Shown piece after piece: positions 1-12,140 of a stretch of DNA of 64,000 nt. Position numbers and translations under genes: made by a program. The notes below the pieces were generated by a model. That model saw only the letters and a list, made by a program, of their open reading frames with translations. It did not search any database and had not been told where the DNA came from. Positions within the stretch are counted from its first letter, which is position 1; every line of letters begins with the position of its first letter. This DNA is from Hyperoodon ampullatus (Eukaryota; Chordata; Mammalia; Artiodactyla; Ziphiidae), in contig OX457058.1 of NCBI GenBank assembly GCA_949752795.1, positions 158,661,353 to 158,725,352 on the forward strand, in the 5' to 3' direction.

Positions 1-119
1 GCCATCTTAACCATTTTTTAGTGTACAGTTCGGGGGCATTAAGGACATTCACATCGTTGTGTCACCATCACCACCAATCTGTCCACAGAATTCCTTTCAT
101 TTTATAAAATTGAGATAGT

Positions 120-285
120 TTTAAGTTATTTGTGTGATTCTTTGATTAGTGTCTGTGTACTCCACTAGGCTCTAAGCTCCATGAGGGCTCAGACTATGCC
201 CCGTTGTCCTCATTGCTATTTTAGTCTCTGGTGCAGTGTATACCACAGAGTAGTTGCTCAACTGGTCCTTACTGAGTGAGTGGGT
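120..285 (+). repeat. L2-like 3' end fragment
   Basis: Diverged sequence with the order typical of L2 3' ends: 'ctctaagctccatgagggc', then a 'gtgcagtgtataccacagagtag' style segment, then 'gctcaac'. No reading frame of interest. Family assigned by memory of the consensus, so moderate confidence only. Confidence 0.4.
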
Positions 286-519
286 GGCTCTCACTTGCTC
301 TCCTTATATGCATTCTTGAGTAGGAAAGGAGGGAGGTACAGCTAGTGTGCCAGAAATTTCTCACAACTCTGAGTGCACCTGGGCATGTGTTGTACAATTT
401 CACATCTTCTAGAAAAATTTGAGGACTTTGGGTTAACGTGGCAGACTCAAACTGCATCTTTCCCCTAAAACCTAATGAAATAAAAAAAAATCATAAACAG
501 TAACAAAAGGAGGAAAGAG

Positions 520-632
520 ATATAGTTATAAGATTATAGATATATAGTATCTATCTCTCTATATATAGATAGATAACATTTATCTATATAATTATCTATC
601 TATCTGGTTATAGACTTATAGATATAAGATAC
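520..632. repeat. AT-rich GATA/TATA low-complexity tract
   Basis: Imperfect runs of tatc, gata and tata on both strands, including a near-palindromic centre around 'tctctctatatatagataga'. No gene is visible in the flanking 290-520 either. Confidence 0.7.
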
Positions 633-639
633 AATAACT

Positions 640-1623
640 TTAAAAAACTAGCCTTTATGGAAAGACTCAGAAGATGCAGGAACAGTGTAGAATCCTAGCC
701 ATGCCCAGGCTGTCCAGAAGCTAGACTGGTGAGACAACAAAATTCTGAGAATTCTCACTGGTAGCTCCAAATTTGAAGAGAAGCCAACTGAGCAAACTGA
801 CCTTTATTTTTCTTCATCTGACTGAGGAATAGTGGGAATGGATACTGAAAGAAAGCAATGAGTGGGGGTAGCTCCATGGTCAGGCATGGAATTGGAGAAG
901 CCTGCTGAAGCCCAAGGTCACCTGCTGAAACTCAGGGTCACCCAGCAATGGGAGTGAGATACACACATTGCCATGTGCGTGAAATCAGGTAAGGTGGCCC
1001 TTTGTGCAGTACACATATCAAATAGTGGAAGAGAGAGCAGGATTAGGTTTTCCAACCAAATCTGCCCTGCTCACCATCTCAGGTGAGTTCTTCCATCTGA
1101 GTCTTGGACAGGAAACTAAAAGTCTCAGATACAGTGCAAAGAGAGTCAAGCAGTCAGCCCACTGCATCAGGTCAGATAGAAAGTCTGCTCAGGGCTGTCG
1201 AGCATGAGCAAAATATAAATAGCATGGCAGCAATGCAAACCTACTACAGCAAAGGAAACAACAAGCAAACCACAAACCAAAGCAAGCAAGCAAGCATGAA
1301 GTATAATAGACTTCATTTTAGAAGAAAACATAACTCAAGAAACAGAAGAAAATTCTTTGCAGTCACTTTATGTTATAGAACAGTTTGTTATAAGAGAACA
1401 AATATAATCAGTCAAGAACTTAAAGATAATAAAACAATAGAGTAAAATCAGAGAGTTATGGAAGAGCTATGGAATTAAGTTCAAGAACTAAGTGATGTCA
1501 CTATAGAACTAATAACTAACAGCAAAGAGCAAAATTTAAACATTGCTGAAATTTGAATTATTAACCCAGAAGAAAGGCTTGAGACAATCTTGGTAAATGT
1601 AATTAAGAAAACAAACATTAAAG
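640..1623 (+). repeat. Old L1/HAL1-like remnant (uncertain)
   Basis: A-rich plus strand with short broken frames and wording reminiscent of HAL1/L1 ORF1-like DNA. Contains short frames at 1004-1207 and 1104-1445 with no recognisable domain. It may continue at 2127 after two SINE insertions. Assignment is an inference from composition and phrasing. Confidence 0.3.
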
Positions 1624-1634
1624 CAAGTAAATTG

Positions 1635-1837
1635 GGGACTTCACCAGCGGTCCAGTGGTTAAGACTTTGCTTTCCAGTGCAGGGGGTGCAGGTTCAACCC
1701 CTGGTCAGGGAGCTAAGATCCCACATGCCTCGGGGCCAAAAAACCAAAACATAAAGCAGAAGCAATATTGTAACAAATTCAGTAAAGACTTTAAAAATGT
1801 TCCACATCAAAAAAAAAAAAAAAAACTTGAAAAAAAA
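1635..1837 (+). mobile_element. CHR-type tRNA-derived SINE, older subtype
   Basis: Starts with the tRNA-like head 'ggacttcaccagcggtccag' containing a pol III A-box-like stretch, followed by the B-box-like 'ggttcaacccc', 'gatcccacatgcc' and a long A-rich tail. An 11-bp target-site duplication, caagtaaattg, flanks it at 1624-1634 and 1838-1848. This family is mobilised by L1 machinery and diagnostic of Cetartiodactyla. The head is more diverged from the consensus than that of the next SINE, so this is probably an older insertion. Confidence 0.85.
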
Positions 1838-1896
1838 CAAGTAAATTGAAGCTAATAGATATAAAATGCAAAAAAATTCAACATAAAAGTATTGGG

Positions 1897-2114
1897 GGGG
1901 CTTCCCGGGTGGCGCAGTGGTTGAGAGTCTGCCTGCCGATGCAGGGGACGCGGGTTCGTGCCCCGGTCCAGGAGGATCCCACATGCCGTGGAGCGGCTGG
2001 GCCCGTGAGCCATGGCCGCTGGGCCTGCGCGTCCGGAGCCTGTGCTCCGCAACGGGAGAGGCCGCAGCAGTGAGAGGCCCGCGTACCGCAAAAACAAAAA
2101 CAAAAACAAAAACA
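1897..2114 (+). mobile_element. CHR SINE, young subtype
   Basis: Begins 'ggggcttcccgggtggcgca', with A box 'tggcgcagtgg' and B box 'gggttcgtgcccc', then the body motifs 'ggatcccacatgccg' and 'gcgtccggagcctg', ending in an (aaaaac)n tail. TSD aaaagtattggg at 1885-1896 and 2115-2126 is perfect. Close similarity to the copies at 36402, 38733, 49320 and 51569 suggests a recent subfamily. It carries a chance open frame from 1917. Confidence 0.92.
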
Positions 2115-2126
2115 AAAAGTATTGGG

Positions 2127-3430
2127 TATCTCTGAAGTGTTCAGGGAAATAATGAAGAAAATGTTCTCTAAATTGAAGACAAAACTGAGTCTGCAAATCC
2201 AAAGGGCATACTGTATTCTAGGAAAATTAGAAGCATAAAGCTCAACACTAAGACATATTTTAGTTAAGAAGGTGAAATTCGATGATAAAGAAATAATTCT
2301 GTAGGAATCTAGAGAGAAAAAGCAAGTCCTCTACAAGGAGAAAAAAACCACCAGGTTGGTCTCAGATTTCTCCACAACAATATTTAATGGCAGAAGACAA
2401 TGGAACCAGACCTCTAAAATCCTGATGGGGAAATATTTGACCTTGGACTCTTTTACCTGTCTAAAATGATGTTCAGGTGCAAAGGGATTTTGAAACACAA
2501 AAGAACTTAATAGCACCTGCAGGAACTTCTTGGAAAAAAAACTACATGCAAGTAAAGCCAGCCATTTAATGTATGAATCAAAATACCGAATACAGGAATG
2601 TTAGAAGCCCTGGTAAATATTGGTGGTGAAAACTGAATTCATGTAAATGTAGAATTAATATTAAATAACTATGGGACATACAGGTAAAGAACAAATGTAA
2701 ATGTTATAAACATAGACCATGTAAAAATAATAATATAACTAGCAAATATCAAGAAGAGGGGGAAAGAAGAGGAAGAAATGTAGAAATAACAGAGTGAAGA
2801 GAAACTCTACTGAAATATGCAGCCTTAAAAAAGACTGCAATTCTCCGATGTTTTTAATAAATTCATTTCTTAAGAGAGACCTTTAAAAAAATTTTTTTGA
2901 GAAAGTGAGAAAACATTTGTTTGATGTTAAATAACTCCTTCTATTTCACCATAGTTTCTTTTACTTTCGTAAAATGAAAGTAAATTTGAAACTGATACTT
3001 TTTAGTGAAAAATTCATATATTAAAAATAAGCTCACTTTAATAAACACATTTCTCCTTTTTCTCTTTTTCATTCATCTGTCTTTCCTTCTTTCTGTATTT
3101 ATGCCTAGAAAGACATGTGTGATCATTTTAACTTAATACTAACAGTTATTCCTGGCTATGGGATTTGGATTTTTTTTTTTTAACCTTTGGCTTTGTGATT
3201 TTTCTGCATTCTTTCCATTTTTCTAATAGGTATGTACCATTTTTATCAAAATGAGTGATTTTTATTTAAAAACCAAAGAATAAAGTGGAAATCGATATGA
3301 TGTGTTAACAGTGGTTAATTCTGGGTGGGTGGAAATTGGATGATTATTAGGCTTTTCTTTGTACTTTTCTATATTTTTCTTAATTTTAAAAAATTTTGAA
3401 GAGAGAAAAATAAGAAGGATAAGTTGAGAA
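2127..3430 (+). repeat. Old L1/HAL1-like remnant (uncertain)
   Basis: Contains 'aatggcagaagacaatggaa', a phrase seen in HAL1/L1-derived DNA. Near 3300-3340 is 'gtgttaacagtggttaattc', then 'tgggtgggtgg', as in old L1 3' UTRs. No intact frame. A 9-bp-stem inverted repeat lies at 2960-2984. Confidence 0.35.
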
Positions 3431-6109
3431 TATCTGCTTTTTATCAACTGAATAGCAATCATGCGAGTGTCATTTGTGGCCTGCCATAAATTCAAGGACA
3501 GGTTGATAGGACTGGCTGGCCAGAATGGGTTGTAGGATCTGTCATAGTAAGCCACAGGATGACAGGCTGGTGTGGCAAACGGCCGCTCTTGGGTGGTCCA
3601 GGAGAAAGGTGACAGCGTCTGGGTACTAGGAGTCTTTTTCAAGGCATTGGGAGAATCATAGAAATTTCAAGAGAACAGACAGACCTATTCATCATTACAT
3701 ATACTTAAATATGCCGTGACTCAATTGTCCCCTTGAAGTGTAACACCTAGTAAAGTCTGGGAACACTCATAGGTGTTTAATATTTTCATTGACTTTGTAA
3801 TTGAATTTTATTCTACTTATTAAGTGTTCATCACAGGGGGAAATATATCAATGAAAACTGGTGAAACAATAAAAGTTTTATACCAAAAATAAGAGCAGAT
3901 TGATTTGTTTTATTAATAGGAAGAGGATAGGATGCCCAGACAATAGGTAAAACATAAAACTAGTGTGGCTAAAAAGTAGCTGCACGTTATAATGTCCGTA
4001 ACCACGCTGGTGTCACCCTTCCTTTGGTGCTCTAAGACAGGCAGGCACAGTAAAGTTGAAAGAGCATGAAGTTTAAAGTCAAATTCCTGCTCTTCTACCT
4101 ACAGTTTCCTTCTCTAGGAAGTGGAGATCCTATGGCCAGCTTTGTTGGGTTTGATTCAGATGACCTATGTGTAAAGAGCAATGAACAGTTCAAGGGAGGT
4201 AATTGCTATTGGAGCACATGATGAGCAGGGCACACCTCTTCCTCTTCTCTGGAATGACCACCGACTAGCTGTTGCCTGAAAAGTGTGCTCTCTTTTCCTT
4301 ACTGCTGTCTTTATTTCAAATTGACCAATTACCGACCCACGCAGGGGGTCCACTGGGGAACCTGAAAACTTAAACATGAATTAAACTTTATTCAGAGGGA
4401 GAGGTGGGATGTTCTAGCCCTGATGCTGTAAGAGAAGAACATGTGCATGAGGCCCATGTGTTATCTTGGGTACCAGAGAGCTGGAGGGAGCACAGAGATG
4501 AGCTGGCCCAGCATTCCTCACTTTCTAGGTAAAGACACTGTGACCCAGAGGGGAGAAGGCTTGCTTCACATATTGCTAATTAGTAGTGATGCTGTGATAA
4601 AAGGACTTAGCATCCTGACTTAGCATAAGCACCCCTACTTTGGGCCAACAGGGGAGTTTGAATGGAAGGACTGGCTTATAAAGAAGTGCGGAAGCTTAGA
4701 AACTAGACTGGGGAAAAAGAGTTGACCCTCAACACCCGTGGCCTAGCCTATGGGTCCTCCATGAGGATGCTGTAATTCCAGCAGCCTGTGTGTCCTTGTG
4801 GGAAAACGGTCATTTCCTTGTTGCCAGGAGGCATTGCTGTCTTTTCCCCTCTCCTTGGTTCACCTGCTGATCAGCACATTGTCCAATTCCAGAAGCACTG
4901 CTGGTCAATAACTGTCCTCTGTGATGTGTCCATGGAATAGACTTGAACGTGGGCATTCCTGAGCCTTGAGAAGACCACGTGGAGGAACAAAGCCAGAGAT
5001 GGCACCTGGAGTGCTCCTGGACACAAGCAAGGAGGCAAGGGCAGGGTGTGGTCAGCAGTGAGGGAGTTGAGAGCAGTACAGTCAGAAACAAGGTGGGTCC
5101 CTGACATAAGTGTTGAGGTCTCACCTGTGGGTTTATTTCAAGACCCTGGGAGTGAGAGCATTGGTGATGAGATACTGCAGGGTGTAAGCAGTTAGTTCAC
5201 AGAGGCTTCAGGGCAGGCAGGTCTTTAGCCTGCAGTTGGTGGATTTGACCGACCGTGATTCCCTCACGTGGGACCGAAAGTCCGTGTCTTGGAAGTTTGT
5301 GCTTCTTTTGAGACAAGCCCCTTGCAGACGCTCTGACAGGACTGGGCTGAGATTTGTGCTTTGCCACATTTTTATCTTCAGGCCCACCTGCCCTCTTCTC
5401 TGCTCACTCTTTTCCTTTCTCCAGGGTCTTCCCATTTGCAAAATCAAGAAAGCACACATTTAGAAATTCCAGGAGAATGGAACAAAGATACTTTATGAAA
5501 AGGAGACATGATCTCATAGAAGAGGGATGTTTATTTACTCCAGCCCTGGAGAAGTTCATTCTAAGGGCACAATTTTGAAGCCGATGACACCTGTGAGGGA
5601 GCTGGATGCTTCAAGTAAATTGGGAATAAAAAATGGTCATTGCCTCGAGGCCCTAAAATCTAAAGGAACTAGCGCAGATTTAAAGACAGACTCTCAAAGT
5701 TACTCTTTCCTCCCCACTGGCTTTAATTTCTATTTTTGCTGTGTTTTTTCCTGAACTTCTTTTTATATTTGGAGAGAGGAGGAATGTGTTCTTGGGGATT
5801 TGGGAGAATTGGGTTAAAGCTGATAACTCTAGACATCAGGTGTTAGTCATGGCTCTCAGAGAAAGGTGGTCAGAGCAGAAGAAGGTGGGTATGGAGTTGG
5901 GTTTGCTCACCTCCAGGTCCATTGTCTCCAGAATTTCCCTTTTCCTTAACTTGTTCCCGTTTGGTCCTCCCCTCAAGGCTGTGGCAAGTCCATCGGCCTC
6001 CCTGGCTTTTATATTCTGAGCCAAAGATTCCATAAACAAGATCACCCTGCTGCCCCCCCACCTCCCGCCTCCCCCCCCCAGCTCTGAAGAAATGGACTGT
6101 TGTTAGGCT
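3431..6109. other. No gene recognised
   Basis: No conserved coding frame or RNA gene seen. A degraded MIR-like segment on the minus strand lies around 4490-4600 ('gacactgtgacccagagggg'). A C-rich stretch lies at 6053-6079. Short open frames here have no recognisable domain and no splice context I can support. Confidence 0.6.
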
Positions 6110-6290
6110 TGACACATAGTAGGTGCTCAGATAGTCATTCAGGTAATAAGTGAGTATGTTCTAGGTTTAACATAAATGGAGGAGGTGAGGCTCAGAGACC
6201 TTCTCACTCTTTCCAAGGTTGCATCCTAGCAGGTAGCAGAACTTAAAGTCTGGTCCAAGTAAGGGAAAATGCATATAAAAGTAGTAAACC
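6110..6290 (-). repeat. MIR-like fragment
   Basis: Reads 'ggaggtgaggctcagagacc', then 'gcaggtagcagaacttaaag', matching the reverse MIR core pattern of gaggctcagagaggtt, the tagtaagtggcagag region, then the source-tRNA side. Diverged. Confidence 0.4.
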
Positions 6291-6599
6291 TAGTGGAAGC
6301 AGGGTCTCCTCAGTGTCCCAGGATTATTATGGGGCGTTCAGTGTTGGAGTTACAGGAGGAGGGCAGTGTAGGCTGGAGTCATTGGTGAGACTTCCTGGAA
6401 AAGCTGGGGCTTGGATTGAATGAGAAACAGTGAGAGGAGGTGGGAGGAGTGTGGTATCCCAGGTGGGAGGCAACAGTGACCAAGGCTGAGAGGCAACACA
6501 GTTTTATTATTTAGGGAGCATCTGGGAGGTAGACCAGTTGGCTGAAGAAGTCTGAGTAGAGGCCCTTCAGTAGATGAGGTTGGAGAAGCCAGCAAATGC

Positions 6600-7840
6600 C
6601 AGGCTGGGAAGCACTGACCATCTTTATCATTTGCACCATCCTGGTTCTTGATCCCCAGGGATGAAGTGGACGCTGTGGTGCGTACACAGCCCGGATGCCC
6701 CCTCTGAGATCCAGCCTGTGTTCCCTCAGCTGCCCGGCGTATTGCCTGCTGAGAGCTCGTGGCTGAGTCCATCCCTGGGTAGGGAGCTGCCTCATTCAGT
6801 GTTCTGCCCTCTAGTCAATGACTAGTTGAGATGGGGGTGCAAAGGCCTGGTCCTCTTGCCCCAGCTGTGGGCCAACCCCTAAGAGCTGTGTCGGTTTTGG
6901 AGCTCCCATGGGATGGGCTGAAGTCGCTGCCCCAGTGCAAGACCTCCCTCCGTCCAGTTCTGCCCTTCTCTCCCCTGAAGGTGTGGTTCAGGAGCGTGAT
7001 CTCCAGTACACTCTCTGCATGAAAATCTACTATCTCAGCATCTGTTTCCTAGGGAACCTGCCTTAAGCCAGTTGAGACAGCAGTTGTTCTAGAAAGCAGA
7101 CTAAGAAAACCGCTTGCGGTGAAAACCCCATTGCCGGTGGCAGGTAGAGTAACGCTAGTCCTTGGCGTGCAGTGACGGTGCAATCGTTAGAACTTTCACC
7201 AGTGGTGAACTGGGATGGGACACCAATCAAACAGATCAGACTGGTGGGTTCAGTAGCTCAGGCACAGGGACGGTTTGGGGGAGTGGTCATTATAGGGACT
7301 ACTAACTGAATAGCTCTTGCTGGGGGCTATCTACACACTGGTAAAAGACTGAGGGTGATCAGTGGCCCATTTAAGGCCACTGACTAGTGAAAGCTAGAGG
7401 TCCTCCTTGGTAGATACAAATATTCTTTTCTCTTGCAGCCAGAGGGCAAAAAAAGCTAAAGAGCAGGTTCAGTATTTCATTACAGGAACTGCGATCTCCA
7501 GAGGAGGTTGAATTCACAGCCCAGCAGGTGCACCTTACCAGGTCATGACCCTGCTTGGAAGGAAAGAGGACCCTGAGACTTGGGCTGGGGAGGTCTGAAT
7601 TGATTCACTGAGAATTTTTTAATCCTCTGAGCCCTCTGGACCCCATGGACCTGCAGAAGTAGCTACTCTGCCCTGCAGTAATCTGAGGCTTGAGCTGTTA
7701 AGTCTGGGACAAGGATGTTTAATAGTAAGACTACAAGAAGGGAAGGACGTGGAGATGATAAGAAGAAATGAGGTTTGTGTTCCAGAGGTCACTAATGCTC
7801 CAGTGGTTACTGGAGGAGTAGGCAATTTAATACATTGATG
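6600..7840 (+). repeat. Possible degraded endogenous retrovirus/LTR segment
   Basis: The stretch around 7010-7075 ('ctgtttcctagggaacctgc') resembles the 3' end of ERVL-class LTRs. The following 0.7 kb has the flavour of degraded internal sequence but shows no retroviral protein frame I can name. Low confidence; it could equally be unrelated old repeat DNA. Confidence 0.25.
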
Positions 7841-8897
7841 AATAAGGTATTGTCATAGCAATAAATACGGTTTATCCATGTACAGATTAGGTATAGTAAA
7901 TCTTACATGTCTTCAAGATAGAATGTATTTTTCTCTTTCCTATTTTCCAATTTCCATTTTCAGTTTTATGTCATGAAATAATAATAACAATTCTAACAAC
8001 AGTGATTAAACTAATAAATAACATTGTGCAGTAGTGCATGAGAATGAAGAATGTATGTTATAAATAATGATAGTTTATTTATGATACTGTCTACTCACCC
8101 TTTCTCCCAGCAAGGTGCTTGGGGATCTTAAAAAAGCTACCAAACAAATACACCCGCACCTATACATAGGAGATACAGTATAGTATGTATTATATCACAA
8201 ATAAGAAATCTTCCAAATGACAGTTCATAAAGAAAATAGTAATCCTAGAATAAAAATCATTAGAGATGGCGGACATTTATTACATTTATATACTACCAAA
8301 ACTTGGTTTTATGAATCCCAAACTTAATTTAGATGTTTTTTGAATACAAATAGATACAAATCTTAGTAAAACATTATTGACTCTCAGGTGGAAAAATACA
8401 TTCCTATGTTTTTTTTTCCCCCTGCAAAGCTATGCATATCCTGTCAGTTTCAGTGGTTTACAGATGTCTGGGTTTTTGGACTAATACATTTAAAAAAAAA
8501 AAAAAACTTTTGAGGACCAACATAGGGCAACAATCTATTTTGCCAATTAAATTTATTTGGAAAAAGTCATTGTTCTTTTACTACTATTATTCTATAGAAA
8601 GAATGAAGATTTAACAGTAAAAGGTAGGAGGGATATAATCTCATGAGAAAGGGTTTCAATTTCTTTGACGAATAAAAAAAATTTGCTTCATGAAAAACTC
8701 TTGGTTTTTTTCACTTATTTCGTTGGGAAACAGTGAAAAGTTTTGTCAAGATGGGCATTGATGCTATACATGGACAAAAGATTAGGAACCAGTAATGTGA
8801 TGCATTTCTATGATGTAGCTTTAAGAAAGTTTTCATTATTTCCACTGGCGAGATGCAGAAAGCACGTTACAGGTTGATTTGAAGTTACTTGCTCTGG
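7841..8897. other. AT-rich non-coding DNA, nothing recognised
   Basis: A/T-rich with several homopolymer runs (8409-8416 T, 8490-8504 A). No conserved frame, RNA gene or named repeat identified. Confidence 0.6.
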
Positions 8898-9068
8898 GGC
8901 AGCTGTTCTCGCACTTAAGCATCAGCATTCTCTGGAGAACATCTTAGAACACACTGCTGCCCCAGACCCAGAGTTTCTGAGTCAGAAGGTGGGGGCTAAG
9001 AATCTAACAGTTTCTCAGATGAGGTTCAGGCTGCTGGCCTGGAGATCACTCTTTGAGAACCACTGTTC
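8898..9068 (+). mobile_element. hAT-type non-autonomous DNA transposon (MER5/MER20-like)
   Basis: Terminal sequences 'cagctgttctcgcact' and 'tttgagaaccactg' form the imperfect inverted termini of MER1-type hAT elements. Internal 'agagtttctgagtcagaagg' and 'gaatctaacagtttctcaga' match the expected order. No transposase is encoded. I could not confirm an 8-bp duplication. Confidence 0.6.
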
Positions 9069-9263
9069 TAGAGTATTAAAAAAGGCAATTGCTAAAATGT
9101 ATTTTCATTTTTTCAGGAATGTTGTACTAATTTTGCAGTCTTTCTTCTTCTCATTACTCAAAGAGTACATTCAGACTGCAAGCTCTATTTTACGGAACAG
9201 AAGATGCAAATATCTTGCCCAAGTGTTCCCATGGCCTGGAACACCTTTATCACCTTGCCTTTT

Positions 9264-9584
9264 TTTTTTTTTTTTTTTTTTTTTGGCTGCGCTGGGGCTT
9301 TGTTGCTGCGCCTGGGCTTTCTCTAGTTGTGGCGAGCGGGAGCTGCTCTTCTTTGCAGTGCGTGGTCTTCTCATTGCGGTAGCTTCTCTTCTTGCGGAGC
9401 ACGGGCTCTAGGGTGTGCGGGCTCAGTAGTTGTGGCTCGCGGGCTCTAGAGCGCAGGCTCAGTAGTTGTGGCGCTCAGGCTTAGTTGCTCCTCAGTATGT
9501 GGGATCTTCCTGGACCAGGGATTGAACCCGTGTCCCCTGCGTTGGCAGGTGGATTCATAACCACTGCACCACCAGGAAAGTCCC
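9264..9584 (-). mobile_element. CHR SINE, long form with tRNA-unrelated body
   Basis: On the plus strand it reads from a T run (reverse of the A tail), through 'ggctgcgctggggctttgtt' and repeated 'agttgtggc' blocks, to the reversed tRNA head ending 'ccaccaggaaagtcc'. A perfect 16-bp TSD, tatcaccttgcctttt, lies at 9248-9263 and 9585-9600. It is about 100 bp longer than the young short form because it retains the extra 'agttgtggcgagcgggagc' end. Confidence 0.9.
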
Positions 9585-9689
9585 TATCACCTTGCCTTTT
9601 GGGTGAATGCTGACACATTCTTCTAGAGCCTGTTTAAACATCATCTCCTCTTTCCTTAACCGCCCACGTAGAATCGATCTCCCCCACTT

Positions 9690-9800
9690 TTATTTCTCTT
9701 TCTCCCTCATTTCCTCCCTTTTCCCCTTCCCCTTTCCTTCTTCCCTCCCTTCCTTCCTTCCTTTTTCCCTTCCTTCCTTCCGTCCTTCCTTCTTTTCATG
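9690..9800. repeat. (CCTT)n polypyrimidine tract
   Basis: About 110 bp almost purely C/T on the plus strand, with cctt and ccttt units and very few purines. Chance frames through it are simple Ser/Phe/Pro strings. A long homopyrimidine mirror-like tract can adopt triplex (H-DNA) structure. Confidence 0.85.
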
Positions 9801-9839
9801 GTTGTCCCTATTAGGTTCTGACCTTGTGAAGAACAGGTA

Positions 9840-10781
9840 CTAAACTTCGAAACCTAGAATCTAGCATCATGCCTGCTGTTGACTTTGTCCATCTGTTTGG
9901 CATATCACAGCAACAACCAAATTAGTGAGTTGAGTTGAGTAATCATCTAGTGCATTTGTTCTCTGTAGATGGTCTGAATTATCCAGGTTCAGCATTTTGT
10001 CTCCTTCCCCTCACCTCCTGCCCCCTGTCATCTATAGCACAATGTTATTTTTTTTGAAGAAAATCATGTGATAGCTGATTAAGCTGCCCACTTTAAGTGT
10101 CTACTGTACCAGCCAACAAGTCAAATATTGAGGTAAATATATGGAGGTCCCCAGTCCCCATATGTGTCCATTTCTACCCTAACTGGCTTTCCTAGACTAG
10201 AATCCTATTCAGTATATCCCTCACAAAAATTTGTGTACTATGCCTACCAGTCTGGGGGGACATCAAAGTGTGATGCTTTAGATATATAAATACCAAAACT
10301 CTTCAAGGTCCTTTCAAATATAAAAAAAATATATAGAGTAATACATATGCTTTGGGTATTTTTCCCAATTCCATAGGTAGGAATAGAAAACTGGAGCCAT
10401 CTGGAGCACTTGAATTTTCCAGTGGCTTATTGTCCCTTCTTTCCATTACTTACACACTGTATTTCTTTTGAAATCAGGGGACATTATAATGGGGTAGCAA
10501 AAATATTGACAGGTCAAATATATGCCAAATATAGATGACTTTTTATTTTTGATATTATGGATTTGTTTTTGCCATTCTGGACAAAATCTCAAGGCCAAAG
10601 ACTCTTGATGGTGTGACCCAAGCACTCAAGTACTCAAGAAGAAGCTGAGTGAGTGTGGAAAAGACAGGTTCACAAGCTGCATTACATTTATAACTGTTTC
10701 CAAGTCCATGAAGACAGAGATGAGGGAGAAAAACATATTTGGACTGTAGACCTGCGCTAAGGAGCAGAAAGACATGCAAAT
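9840..10781. other. No gene recognised
   Basis: Unique-looking AT-rich DNA. No conserved frame, splice-supported exon or recognisable repeat found. Confidence 0.55.
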
Positions 10782-10799
10782 AAAAGAATCAGATAGAGG

Positions 10800-11057
10800 G
10801 ACTTCCCCGGCAGTCCAGTGGTAAAGAGTCCACCTTCCAATGCAGGGGATGTGGGTTCAATCCCTGGTCAGGGAACTAAGATCCCATGTGCCACGGGGCA
10901 GCTAAGCCCACACACCACAACTTGAGAGAGAAAACCTGTGCACCACAACTAGAGAGGAGCCCACGCACTGCAATGAAAAAGATCCCGCATGCCTGAACGA
11001 GGATCCCGTGTGCCACAACTAAGACCTGATGCAGCCAAAAAAAAAAAAAAAAAAAAA
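10800..11057 (+). mobile_element. CHR SINE, older form
   Basis: Head 'gacttccccggcagtccagt', B box 'ggttcaatccc', body 'aactagagaggagcccacgc', poly(A) tail of about 23 A at 11038-11060. Imperfect flanking duplication: 'aagaatcagatagag' upstream against 'aagaatgggatagaa' downstream. Mutated heads and the imperfect TSD fit an older insertion than the one at 1897. Confidence 0.85.
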
Positions 11058-11389
11058 AAAGAATGGGATAGAATAGGTAAAGGGAATTGGCATCCCAGAA
11101 ATTTTAAGGCATTTCCTCTAGCTAACATGAAATGTAATATTTCTCTACATACATTAATTAAATAAAATAAAAACAGAACATTTTAAAAATTAATTTTTGT
11201 CAAAGGATGACATTTTCCATACTATTTCATGAACAAGGATTACTCAATACTTCTTAGGCGTGTTTAGATTGCTTGAACTCCTTCATTTAAGAAAGGTAGA
11301 GCGTGTTCCCCTCAAAACTGCACAGCTAGTGAACATTGGTTTAAAGTGCTTTGTTACATTTCATTCAAAGGTGTCTACGAGAGCAGCAG

Positions 11390-12140
<751 letters not shown>

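Noticed and set aside
1897..2114. tRNA gene (A and B boxes present)
   Set aside because: The boxes belong to a tRNA-derived SINE with tail and target-site duplication; no cloverleaf of a functional tRNA. The same holds for the other SINE heads.
3262..3642. 126-codon minus-strand frame
   Set aside because: Runs through old L1-like 3' sequence and simple A/T. No recognisable protein features.
6350..6772. 140-codon minus-strand frame
   Set aside because: Low-complexity Ser/Pro/Leu composition, overlapping frame at 6511-6795 in another register, no family recognised.
8989..9411. 140-codon plus-strand frame
   Set aside because: Reads from a hAT element into the T tail and body of a SINE; composite by chance.
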